Shown: positions 12,049-22,000 of the stretch, piece after piece | Layout of the letters: the number at the start of each line of letters is the position of its first letter | Numbering within the stretch: position 1 is the first letter of the stretch | Assembly (NCBI GenBank): GCA_026874595.1 | Contig: CM049314.1 | Span: forward strand, 51,505,812 to 51,569,811 | Source of the DNA: Sipunculus nudus | Lineage: Eukaryota; Annelida; Sipuncula; Golfingiida; Sipunculidae | Length of the DNA stretch: 64,000 nt | Reading direction: 5' to 3' | The notes under the pieces: model-generated | Told to the model about the DNA's origin: nothing | Database searches by the model: none | Seen by the model: the letters and a program-made list of their open reading frames with translations, nothing else | Program-made: the position numbers and the translations under genes

Positions 12049-12889
12049 GGAGTGCGGATTGCAAAAGGTTCACTTCTTCAGGGAGCAAAAGGTCGGAGAA
12101 ATCTTGACCGATAAGCAGATGTACCTGATCTACATCAACAAGTTCTGGTACATCAAAACCTCTAAGATGAGGCCAATAGTCCAGGTTAACTTGATTGCAT
12201 AGGCATTCAAGGTCAATGTTCAGAGTTGGCCTTACTGTTACCTCTGGGATACACCTTGGCAATATAGTATCGTGGAGGTCTGAGACCAGTATGGATATAA
12301 CAGTGCAGTCCATCGCGACTCTTGTCTGTGCAATGGTAAAAAGTTCAAAGTGCTTAACAGCTCCCTTTGTCCCAAGCTTTTCGCTCAGAGCCTCTGTACA
12401 GTATGTAGAGGTTGTCCCAGGATCTAGCATTGCATATGTGTCTATACAGCGGCTGGAGTCCAAACACCGGACTCTCACAGGTACAATAGGCAGGGCTACC
12501 TTGCCCCCTTGGGATCGCACAAAATTGCTGACCTGGTTACTCGGGTGTATCACTGGAACAGGACTAGGAGCAGTCGATGTTACTGGCAGGCTCGGTGGTG
12601 CGTTTTGGTTGCTGGTTTGGACCGGTGCTAATCCCTCATCCGGATCCGGTCTTCTCGTAGGCATGTGAAGGAACTTGCTGTGTTTCTGACCACAGCCATC
12701 CACAGAACATGTAAATGGTCCAGGGCAATCTTTACCGAAGTGATAAGGTTTGAAACAGTTAACGCAAAGTCCCTTTGATATAATGAAGGCCCTTCTGTTC
12801 TTTACTCGTAGTGCCTTGAATGTCATACATTGCGTTATGTAGTGGGCACGCCCACAGTGCAAACATGGGTCAATATTCTTTGGTTTCAC
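12032..12889 (-). pseudogene. BEL/Pao gag zinc knuckles and aspartic protease
   Basis: 285 codons. Residues 9-21 form a CX2CX3HX4C knuckle (CLHCGRAHYITQC) and residues 42-55 a CX2CX4HX4C knuckle (CVNCFKPYHFGKDC). They are followed by a Cys/His-rich stretch (61-75) and a Pro/Ser-rich linker (80-125). The knuckles bind element RNA during particle assembly. The protease active-site Asp is residue 156 in YAMLDPGTTSTYC, with DPGT where DSGS/T is usual. A LLIGQDF segment near residue 262 is the conserved C-terminal part. The frame joins the upstream gag frame by a one-base overlap shift at about 12889, and it ends at a stop at 12032. Confidence 0.88.
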
Positions 12890-13628
12890 ATATTCAGACT
12901 TGGCATTTGGTGCAAGAGATGCTTGTATGGCAAAACTACCGGTTTGTCTCTTGTGACCCTTTGTTCTGGGTCAGATGCTTCATCAGCAGCCAAAGCAATG
13001 TAATCCACAAGATCACGCAACTGTGAATTTCTTCTCTCCCTGACCTTTATGTTGTGGTTCTCTCTAAGCCATCTGGTCTGTAGGTGGTATGGCAACTTTT
13101 CTACAATGGCCAACATACTATGTGAATTGTCCATCTCAGATGCATATCCCATTGTCTTAAGGGTTTCTTGACAACATCTCAAGTCATCTGCATATTCTCG
13201 CAGCGCGACAGTACCCTTGACATCTGGCCGATTTGTGATCCTTCTTACCCACTCTTGGGCTATAACAAAGTTGTTGCCAAATCTCTCCTCCAACAAATCT
13301 AAGGCAAGTTTGTAACCCTCTGCTGGTTCCTTTACCAAACAGCACTGGAGTAAACTCCTTGCGCGTCCTGAACAATATTGCATTAAACATGTCAACTTTG
13401 TTCCGGGTCAGCAGATTTATTATCAACCGTATGCTTGAAAGCCCTAATGAACGGCCAGTAATTCAACGGGTTACCATCAAAGGGCTGTAACTCATTTCGC
13501 GGCAGTTGTGAGGTATCGACCAGTGACTGTTGGTGTAACCTAGATTCATTAAAGACCTGTTGCATCATTTCCGCAAAGGCAGCGTTGGCTAGCACACCAC
13601 TGTTTACATGCGATGGCTCCCAGGACAT
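12890..13628 (-). pseudogene. BEL/Pao gag core (DUF1759-like), two frames
   Basis: Two overlapping minus-strand frames (13628-13392 and 13395-12886) together give the typical gag core: LQPFDGNPLNYWPFIRAFKH, then LMQYCSGRARSLLQ, LDLLEERFGN and a helix-rich tail up to the zinc knuckles. This region builds the particle shell. The two parts are in different frames, with the shift at 13392-13395, and a further shift separates them from the coiled-coil part upstream near 13620. Confidence 0.85.
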
Positions 13629-14438
13629 TTTGGGGTTTTATCAAAGTTCGCATGGGGCGTACTTTTGGCTCGGATTGGGGTTCCGCCAACCTCGGCTGGC
13701 CTTTGCGTATGCATTGGGTTTCGCTCAGTTGTTTTGTTGAGCCCTGTCGTAGCAACCTTTGGAGTTTCTTCTATAGTTTTGGTATTCTGTTGAAGCTCAG
13801 CCTGCAGTTCCTGCTGCTGCTCCATCAAATGCATCCTCTCTCTCTGTCTTACAATCTCTAACTGGAATTTTGCTCTTTCTAACTCAAGTGCTTGTCTTTC
13901 CTTTTAAATAAGTAATTGATGCTTTTTTAATTTCTAACTGATGCTGTTCACGCAGAGCCACAATCTCTCTTTGCAAGGATTCGTTCTCAGCTTCGGTAGT
14001 TGACCCTTTGGGTCGCAGCACGGGGGGTTCGACCATGGTCTGGGCCTCACCCTCATTATCAGCTGTGGTCGGTTCATCATCCTCAATCTCCGCTATCCAG
14101 GCGTATATCGTGTCCCCAAAGCCTACCGCCTGGTAAATCACATCTGCCGTATAGGATTCTGCATCCTCTCAATCTTTATCAGTTGTCAAAAAACTTGCAT
14201 AGTGTTCATGTGCTTCCTGGAATCTGATTACTTGTCTCTGGAACATTTCTATTTTTTCTTTCACTTGGGGTACATTCTTGGTATCCTTTGTGAGCATGTT
14301 TATGGTTCCCATGTTCCGCGTAATCACAGCTTTAGCTCTGCTTCGCTGCAGTTTTGCCTGTGATTTATCGTCAACAGGCTTACCACTGTCCTCATCAACT
14401 TCTGGTTTATCAAGCTCTTTGTCACTAGGGTTTGACAT
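13604..14438 (-). pseudogene. BEL/Pao gag N-terminus with coiled coil
   Basis: Coding begins at ATG 14438 (MSNPSDKELDKPEVDEDSG), 46 bases inside the 5' LTR. A TGA at 14169-14171 interrupts the frame, which resumes unchanged to 13884 through an acidic segment and into a Gln/Glu/Leu heptad region (ENESLQREIVALREQHQLEI). A frameshift and a stop near 13900-13930 follow. Then another frame (about 13905-13604) continues the coiled coil (ERMHLMEQQQELQAELQQ). It is the gag N-terminal multimerisation part and is heavily decayed. Confidence 0.82.
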
Positions 14439-14483
14439 ACTGTCTTTGGTTTATTGCATACACAGTCTTAAGGAATTCAAAAA
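14439..14483 (-). promoter_or_regulatory. BEL/Pao leader between 5' LTR and gag
   Basis: On the minus strand the 5' LTR end is followed by TTTTGAATTCCTTAAGACTG and then the gag ATG. The primer-binding site should begin at the first bases, but no match to a common tRNA 3' end (TGG...) is evident. Either an unusual primer is used or the site has decayed. Confidence 0.4.
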
Positions 14484-15507
14484 TGTAACACCCGTAGGTG
14501 TTAGAATGAAGTATATATTCAATCACTTCTAAAACCAGGAATCTTGATGCGTCTGTTTGTAACTCATAGGTTTATTTCCAGGTATTCTGTCCATGCTGAC
14601 AGTATAGAGATTTAGACGTTCAGACGTTAACTTCAGACGGTTTTGACTGTAACAAACAAATAGGGATACTAAGAATAATGAAATATCAGTTAAATAACTG
14701 ACATTGCAATAACATAAAAGTATTATAAACTTACAGTTGTATATGTATAGGCAACAATGACATATTGCTATGGCTCAGTAAGACTAAGTCAGCTGAGCTA
14801 TTAACTATAATGTATCACCGTGGCTTAGCAGGAACAAATCAGCTAAGTTAGCAACTATGATGTGTGTAATTAACACCATTCTACAGAGTATACTAGTCAA
14901 ACATGAAAGCTGACACTAGAATACATACACATATATATTATAGAACTTAAGCAACTACAGTAGTATTTAACAAATCATTGCATCTCTGACAGATTTCCAT
15001 GGGATCCTTCAAAAACACAAACAGTATCCATTCCTAAGTGTAACATGCAATACAGCATAATCTGAGACGCTCTGGTATCAGCTCACTACCCTATATATTC
15101 ACTTGGGGAAAAAACAGGGTCAGACCATAAAGCGTACAGACTGCAAAGACCAGGGCAGCATCTTATTACGCTGTCCTGTATATAGGCTCTCTAGAAAGTT
15201 AAAAGGCTGAGATTAATAACACAAATATACAATTTATCTATAAATCTACCATAGTCAAACATATAACACACTGCCGGGAATTAATATAAGCTAGTAACTT
15301 ACATTCCTGATTCTTCTGTGGTACCAATATGGTTTAAACTCACTTCTTTCTGGCTAAACTTCTTGAAACAAAAAACTGCTTGGCAAACCTTTACAAAAAA
15401 CAACTGCTGGGCGGTAGAGCCCACTAAGCATGCTCACAGAGCAAAAAAATAGTGACTACACTAAACAACATATGGCAGCACATGACAATAGGCTCACAGG
15501 TGTAACA
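14484..15507 (-). repeat. 5' LTR of the BEL/Pao element
   Basis: 1024 bp, TGTAACACCCG...GGTGTAACA on the plus strand, same length as the 3' LTR. Transcription would start here and run toward lower coordinates. It is followed by the second GACAA copy. Confidence 0.93.
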
Positions 15508-15512
15508 GACAA
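15508..15512. other. Target-site duplication, right copy (GACAA)
   Basis: Direct repeat of 7423-7427, adjacent to the TAACA end of the right LTR. Confidence 0.9.
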
Positions 15513-17540
15513 TTTTACAAACTTTGACAAATATTTCTAATTTTCTCCAGGAATGGCATTCGTGTCGTTCCGACACGTCTAGTTTTAAAATATGGCAGTC
15601 TTAGCATACATGAATATGTATTTATACATATGTATTTGTGCAGTATTTGATCACATACACCAAAACTTGAGATCAAAAACAAATATTAAAATTTTGCACA
15701 ACACAAATATAAATTCATTTTCTGTATTTAAATACAAATTTGACCCCAACCCTGATCAGAATAGGTGTATATAAAACCACATTCAGAAAAATATATTTCA
15801 AAAGAAATATTTTATTATCTGTGACTAGTACATCACTAGCTCAGGCTGATGTCATAAAGTAGCATGTACAGAGGAGGCAAAACATTTAAGTGAAAACTTG
15901 TAAAATTTACATTAAAAAATTGTATCATATGATGTTTCTTGAGGTTCATATTTTCTTTCTACAGGGATGTCACAGATCGATTTACTGTCAGCGAGTGCTG
16001 AGCTGCATGGCATGAAGACTCGTTGTTGAGAGGCTAACATCCGGGTGCTGACACTGGAGAAGCACCTGGAAAGAAGGACCAGGAAATACACAGGCTGCAA
16101 GCAGACCTCAGTGACAAACCAGCACAGAATGTATATACTATTCCTAATTTTGAGAGAGTGCATATATTGAAAGAGTTGGTGAATTTTAAACATTTGTAGG
16201 TGTCCACTGGTATATCTCGCCCCCCCCCCCTGATTGTTCCCATGCCTATAATCAGGGTAGAACAGGTAAAGTTGAAATTAAATGTCCGTATGTTGCCAGA
16301 AATATGACAATTGATGAACCTGTACTGCTGTTAATGGTTTCTGTATACAGAAAGACAACAACAGTAATGTCTTGTCCTTGAATAAGAATCACAGTTATTA
16401 TATACAAGTGCAAGGACAGTTTTGGAGCAGAGTTTTGTGTTTTTATTGTTTATACATCATGTCATTTTTACATTGAGACAGTAATGCCTGATTTGCCTTC
16501 CATGACTTTATTGCTGAAATCATTATCAGATATTTTTTCAGAACCATGCAAAACCATTCTTACAAAACATGCAGCAAACAGCTGACTTAATTGAAGAATA
16601 AATTATTTTGGCAACAGTAATTACATGTAATTAAACTTACATGGCTCTTCTGTTTGAGTTGTCTGGCTGATGGTTCAGGGATAATGGTTGCTGGAGAGTT
16701 CGAAGTATAACCTTGTATGACCTTGCTGTTTTGCTCAAATGTAGATGTACTTGCAAATGAAGTAGTCTCTCTGTAAGACAATTAAGAAATATTATGACAT
16801 TTTTATCAATATGCAATCCCACTATAATTATGAGTATAACTTTATCACTTGAGAGCTTTCTATTTTAATATTCATGTAATAAATGACGGAGAGGAATGAG
16901 GAACTGTTGATTGTTGCCAAGTAGGGTTTAAGAATCCCTGCGTATACACAAGTGCAAGCGGACTGAGGGAACAGCTTGACATTCTGATTTTACGTGTGTG
17001 CGATGGTCATGTGATCAGAAACTGTAAAAAAATAGAACTTTAATGTACAGTGTACTAAAAGGACTAAAATAAACTTTTTCTCACTTTTATGTTGTTCAGC
17101 ATGTTTCTTTTATACATTTAGCTGTGTGCCAATAAAGCATACTTAAACTGCAAAGCATATGTGAGGGCAACCACAGTTTTAGGCAGGTTATATTCTATTT
17201 TAGGCAGTTAATGGCAGGAATTAGGCACTTCCCTGCTGAAACATGTTTTCGGCAGCCTAAAGACTATCACAACTAATTATGGACGTAATATGGAGCATGC
17301 TGAGCAGAGATGAACTGCTGCTTAATCTCTCTTACTGAATTTTTTGTATCTACAAACCGGATATCTTATAGAAAATATACTTCAACAGCAACATAATTGT
17401 CTAACCTTCTCCTTTGTAGTCTATCTGCTTTGCATCTGCTGGTATTGGGTCTGGATGTTTATTTTTGGGACTATCCCTCCATTGAAATGTGCTATCTCCA
17501 TTAAACTGAAGGTTAGTTTGGAGGATATGGGTGACAGACC
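15513..17540. other. Mostly unassigned AT-rich DNA with one exon-like patch
   Basis: No recognised gene or transposon apart from the exon-like patch at 15965-16199 and a poly-C run near 16220-16230. Short frames on both strands appear to be chance. Confidence 0.5.
15965..16199 (+). pseudogene. Exon-like coiled-coil remnant
   Basis: A strong 3' splice-site context (TTTCTTTCTACAG, ending 15964) precedes a stretch coding for MSQIDLLSASAELHGMKTR. After a TGA and a frame change it continues as GKKDQEIHRLQADLSDK and PNFERVHILKELVNFKHL to a TAG at 16197. The leucine/charged spacing suggests a coiled coil. Two frames are required, so if this was once an exon it is now broken. No family is recognised, and chance cannot be excluded. 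Confidence 0.3.
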
Positions 17541-17915
17541 TAATTTAAAGTTTCATTGGAGATTTTTCATGGACCTCCCTGGATGTAAATTTAGAAGATT
17601 CTAGGTGCAATGGTTACGATTTGTGCCCTGTTAACAGACAACCACAACTTTGAAGGTCTAAAAAATAATGAAAAAAATGTGTAAAATTTGAAAAAAAAAT
17701 CCAGGTGGCGCCACCAGTCTGCAGGAACTGATGAAACACTCCATGATGAATATGCATGCAAAGGAGGACATGGCTAACAGAGCCCTCATTTCAGGTTTCC
17801 AGGGAGATTTTTTAGGGACCTCCCTGGATGTGAAGAGGGAAGACGCTAGATTCGTCGGTTACGATTTGTGCCTGGTTAACAGACAACTGCTGCTTTGAAG
17901 GTCTCAAAAATAGAG
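17541..17915 (+). repeat. Two direct copies of a ~115-bp repeat, ~243 bp apart
   Basis: GACCTCCCTGGATGT, GGTTACGATTTGTGCC, TGTTAACAGACAAC and TTTGAAGGTCT occur in the same order at about 17570-17665 and 17816-17910. The second copy runs into the 146-bp tandem block, so both probably belong to the same composite element. Confidence 0.7.
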
Positions 17916-17936
17916 AAAAAAAAAAAAATTGGGAAA

Positions 17937-18613
17937 AATTGAGTTATCAGGCGCGAAAGACAATCAGCGATCGGGCTGTGGCGACCATATTTGGAATTCC
18001 GACAAGTCTGTAATTCGAAAGGTCTAGAACCCTCATAGGTACCAATCATCCCTGTGAATTTGGGAAAGCTGCAGCAGGTTGTTGTTGAGTTATCCCGTGC
18101 GAAATAAAAATCAGCGATCGGGCTGTAGCGGCCATATTGGAATTCCAACAGGTCTGTAATTCAATAGATCTTGAGCCCTCACATGTACCAACTATCCCTG
18201 TAAATTTGGGAAAGCTGAAGCATGTTGTTGTTGAGTTATCGCGCGCGAAAGAAAATCAGCGATCGGGCTGTGGCGGCCATATTAGATATACCGACAGGTC
18301 TGTATTTCAACAAGTCTGGAGCCCTCATAGGTACCAACCATCCCTGTTAATTTGGGAAAGCTGCAGTATGTTGTTGTTGAGTTATCAGGTGCAAAAGAAA
18401 ATCAGCTAACGGGCTGTGGCGGCCATATTGGAAATCCAACAGGTCTGTAATTCAATAGGTCTGGATCGAGCCCTAATAGGTACCAATCATCCCTGTGAAT
18501 TTGGGAAAGCTGCAGTATGTTTTTGTCGAGTTATCGCACGCGAAGGACGGTTGGACGGAAGGACGGACTGACACGGTGATCACTATAGGGCACCGTTTGT
18601 CAAGCGGGGCCCT
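17937..18613 (+). repeat. 146-bp tandem block with GGAC microsatellite and terminal stretch
   Basis: A 146-bp unit (GATCGGGCTGTGGCGGCCATAT, AATTTGGGAAAGCTGCAG, GTTGTTGAGTTATC) is repeated about four times; the CAGCGATCGG word recurs at 17965, 18112, 18257 and 18403. The last unit leads into a degenerate GGAC microsatellite (18546-18570), then GACACGGTGATCACTATAGG and a GGGCACCG...CGGGGCCC stem, ending in TAAT at about 18613. Tandem core plus GGAC microsatellite plus GC-rich terminal hairpin is the layout of the bivalve pearl/Helentron-type nonautonomous elements. That assignment is inference from layout only. It abuts the gypsy gag remnant, into which it may have inserted. Confidence 0.65.
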
Positions 18614-18624
18614 AATTATTTTTT

Positions 18625-18938
18625 TCATGTTACATTTGACATGAGCGATAAATAGCATCCTTAAATCGGTAAGCGTCGGCTTTGTGGTTTGGCGCACCAC
18701 ATCCGTAACAAATGATTTTGCTCTCGGAGGAAGTTGTGTCGGTCCACTGGAGCGAATTCTTTTTCGGCATGGGTTTGACCTAGACCTTACCGACAGGCGT
18801 GCCTTTCAGACCATGAGCCGTTTCTTTTGCGGCCTTTGCTGCATCTCTGATGCAACTTGTATAGTCATGCTGAATGTCAGCTCGTCGCCCGGAACTTTAA
18901 ACAACGCTTTCAGCACAGCCTCGTTACTGACCGAACAG
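18625..18938 (-). pseudogene. Ty3/gypsy gag, 3' half (zinc-knuckle part)
   Basis: The minus strand continues the gag that is cut at 23714. After the LINE it resumes with SVSNEAVLKALFKVPGDELT and TIQVASE, then needs a frameshift (about 18838) to continue DAAKAAKETAHGLKG, has a TAG, and reaches the nucleocapsid knuckle CYGCGAPNHKADAY. The last Cys of CX2CX4HX4C is Tyr here (TAC for TGC), so this copy could not fold a normal knuckle. Coding fades near 18625, next to the 146-bp repeat block. Confidence 0.78.
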
Positions 18939-18951
18939 AACTTTGTCCGTA
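18939..18951. other. Target-site duplication of the LINE, left copy
   Basis: AACTTTGTCCGTA is repeated exactly at 23714-23726, directly after the A-rich tail of the LINE. Joining the flanks at this duplication restores a continuous gag sense across the junction, which confirms it. Confidence 0.9.
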
Positions 18952-20139
18952 TATGATTAGTAAATCCGCCTGCCCCGCACCGCCCCGCGGACCAGGATAA
19001 AGTTATACTTTCCTGTCATCCACTGGACCACCCAATCACAAAAGTAACTGATTCTTTTCACATAAAGATACGCCAATCGTCATGTTATACGATGGACCCA
19101 GCATTAGACAAACATGATGCCCCGGCCTGTCACTACCTGAGAAGTACAGCACGGATATAGTTAACAGCAAATATTACTCCACATAAACAAAAGTTAATCC
19201 CCCCTATATATATATATGTATAGTATTATTTGCTGTTAACTAAATCAGTGCAGTACTTATTGATAGAGGCATCATGTCTGTCCCATTTTCTGTCCCCTCT
19301 TCCCTTAGAAGGAACGGGTGAAAATGATTCGGGACTGCTTATTGGTCCGTCCGTCAAGTTTTCGTTTCCATGTGATAGCTTTACTAAATACTATTTGATT
19401 TCATTTAAACTTGGGTCGGTGATTGCTCTTATGTTTACCTTGGTGGGATAGGTTTTGGAGTGTCTGTCCCTCAAAATATAATATGATAATTTATTTTTTT
19501 ATGATAAATCAGCACACTTAGTTTCAGAAATCACCATCAGGTCTCAATAGCGCCGGACATAAATTACTTGGTTTACTTTCTTATTTTTCTACAGTCATAG
19601 TAATTGATAGGTGCTGCCAACTGTTGAGTGGGTTTTAGCAGTTGCACTAAGAAACAGACATCACAGTCTTCGATATCATCACAGACTTGAAATTGGAAGC
19701 GAGGGACATAAATTCCTTGAATTTAGTTATATAATGGCTGTGTAAAGGTTATATATACTGGAAGATAGTGTAGGAGTACTTTTCCATCGAACACAGTTTA
19801 TTATTTAAAATTAGAAGTAAATGGAGCAGGCGGAAAGGCTTGACCAAATATGGGTCACTGGTATGAAAGCTTAAGTGTTTTCATTTATACCAGGGGCTCA
19901 TCCAGCATGACGTGATACATGTTGGAGGTTTCTCCCACCAGAAATTCAGGTCATAGAGGGGGAAATTGACGGTTCAGTACAACACTTATATATCGGTGTC
20001 AGCAGGGAGCTGTCAGAATGGTATGTTTTGTTTTGTTTGTGTCTGTACTTTTAATGTATAAAAAACACATCAAAATGGTCAAAACTTATATTCTCTTTCA
20101 GCATAGGTTTTCTTCATCAGTATTTTTTTTTATGTTTTC
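18952..20139 (+). other. LINE 5' region, no readable ORF1
   Basis: It begins with a GC-rich stretch (CCGCCTGCCCCGCACCGCCC, from 18967) unlike the AT-rich rest, as expected of a LINE 5' end. A palindrome (AGTTAACAGCAAATA at about 19160, mirrored at about 19221-19240) encloses a short TA run. No long frame was recognised. Confidence 0.5.
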
Positions 20140-20809
20140 AAATTGGTTAGCTTCAATGAGAGGGGTATGAAAAATAGAAAAAAACAAAGGTCAATTTTCC
20201 GATGGGCGAAGTCAAGCAATGTGCTGTCATGTTTTTACAGGAAACGCACAGTACATCTGACATAGAAAATGTATGGCGAAATGAATGGTATGGCACGATA
20301 GTGTATAGTCATGGAGACTCTAGTAGCAGACGTACTGCAATATTATTCAGACATAACCTTGAAATGAAAGATTTAGATGTTTTATATAAATCATTGGATG
20401 GAAGATTATTATTAGTAAGAGTAGAAATAGAACAAGAAATAGTCTATTTGCGTCCATCAAGTCGCGTTCTATTTACAATTGAAAGCTCTGTTAAATAAAT
20501 ATGTAATATCAAATGATCACATTGTAATAGGAGGCGATAATAACGTGGTATTGGATGAGAGTTTAGATAAAAAAGGGGGATCTTCGGATAAAAAAAGGAT
20601 AAGTGACTGACATTATGTATACTATTATTGAGAACTTTGATGTGATTGACATTTGGAGAATAAGAAATCCTACAGTAAAGCGTTTTACATGGAGACAAAA
20701 AAGCGAAAAGGTAAATTGTAGATTAGACTATTGGCTTATATTTAGCGGTTTACAAGATATAATTTTGAATGTAGATATTGTTCCTTTTGTAAAATCAGAC
20801 CACTGCTAA
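20140..20809 (+). pseudogene. LINE ORF2 endonuclease region
   Basis: Starts with NERGMKNRKKQRSIFRWAKS in one frame, then shifts near 20220 to VMFLQETHSTSDIENVWRNEW, which carries the conserved Glu-Thr-His of the APE-type endonuclease. It continues through SHGDSSSRRTAILF. A further shift near 20500-20600 leads to FDVIDIWRIRNPTVKRFTWR and SRLDYWLI-type sequence (here NCRLDYWLI) and SDHC, the end of the endonuclease domain with its Ser-Asp-His. This domain nicks target DNA for reverse transcription. Broken by at least two frameshifts. Confidence 0.83.
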
Positions 20810-21059
20810 AATCATGACAATTCAAGAACCAGAGCAAAGTCAGAGAGGTAAAGGGTACTGAAAAATTAATAACAGTATACTTGAGGAATCCGAGTTTATA
20901 CAAGAGATATCTCGAGAAAGATAACTTGGGTTGAGGAAACGTGTAAAATAACAGACCCGCGAGTGAGTGAAATGGGAATATATCAAACATAAAATAAGAG
21001 CCTTTTGTGTGAAATACTGTAGTAAACAGAAAAGAAACTGAGATAACAGAGAGAGTAAA

Positions 21060-22000
21060 TTGTCAATAAGGTTGAAAGAATTGTATTCTCAAATGGATGA
21101 TGAAAATAACCTAAATAAAATAGAAAATTATAAGCAGGATATAATGAAAATTGAAACTGAATTTGAGGAAAAAGCTTGGGTTACAAATCGTGAAGAAATA
21201 TTATCAATTTGCAAAGAATATTATGAGACTTTGTACTCAACAAAAATAGATAAAGATACTCAAGAAATAAAAGAATATTTGGAAATAATAAATGTACCTC
21301 GAATTGAGCAAGATGATATTAATTTTCTAGACCGTCCAATCACTAGTGAAGAATGTCTGCAAACAATTAAGACATTTTCCAATGGGAAAAGTCCAGGTAA
21401 TGACGGTATAAGTATTGATTTTTATCAAATGTTTTGGCCATACTTTGGTCAATTTATGATAGATTCCTTTAATACATCAACTGCCCAAAGACAGGCCGTT
21501 ATAGCTCTTTTGGATAAAAAGTGGGATAGAACACTCATAAAAAATATGAGGCAAATCTCTTTGTTACACACGAACTACAAAATTTGGTCAAAAACCATGG
21601 CTGTCAAACATTCGATTAATTAAAGATTTACTGCAATATACGAAGGATAAAAATCTTCCTGGTGGCCTGATAGCAATAGATTTTGAAAAAAAGATTTGAT
21701 TCTTTAGTATGGCCATTTATGTTCTCAGTATTGAAAAAGTTTGGTTTCTTGGAATATTTTCATAAATCTTATTAAGTTACAATATAATAATATAAGCAGT
21801 ACTGTCATTAACAATGGAACAACATGTCGTTATTTTCCAGGGCAAAGAGGAGTCCGACATTGGGATCCATTGTCACCCTATCTATTTATTTTGTCAATTG
21901 AAATGTTAGGTCAATTATTAAGACGACAGGATACAATATAAGGTATAAAAGTAAAGAATGAGGAAATAAAGCTAGTACAGTATGCTGATGATATAGTAGC
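21060..22000 (+). pseudogene. LINE ORF2 reverse transcriptase
   Basis: ITSEECLQTIKTFSNGKSPG and NDGISIDFYQMFW form the N-terminal finger typical of L1/Tx1 reverse transcriptases. After a deletion or decay near 21560-21640, GLIAIDFEKRFDSL (motif A, with a frameshift) is followed by QRGVRHWDPLSPYLFILSIE (motif B; Trp replaces the usual Gly in RQGD/GDPLSP) and LVQYADDIVA (motif C, catalytic YADD near 21980). Catalytic Asp residues are present, but the frame is broken several times. Confidence 0.86.

Larger units (their letters stand above)
7428..15507 (-). mobile_element. BEL/Pao LTR retrotransposon, complete structure, coding broken
   Basis: An 8080-bp element with two 1024-bp direct LTRs, a perfect 5-bp target duplication and the order gag, protease, reverse transcriptase, RNase H, integrase on the minus strand. 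The BEL/Pao assignment rests on three things: the integrase-DUF5641 C-terminus, the CX2CX3HX4C knuckle paired with a CX2CX4HX4C knuckle in gag, and the YVDD reverse transcriptase with the FGD.WSPSCAN motif. No envelope frame follows integrase. The reading frame is interrupted by at least five frameshifts and four or more in-frame stops, so this copy cannot make its proteins. Similar damage is spread along the whole element, as expected for neutral decay. Confidence 0.93.

Noticed and set aside
8630-14532. Plus-strand frames of 60-157 codons across the BEL element
   Set aside because: They are shadows of the minus-strand gag-pol, which has clear domain motifs; the plus-strand peptides show none.
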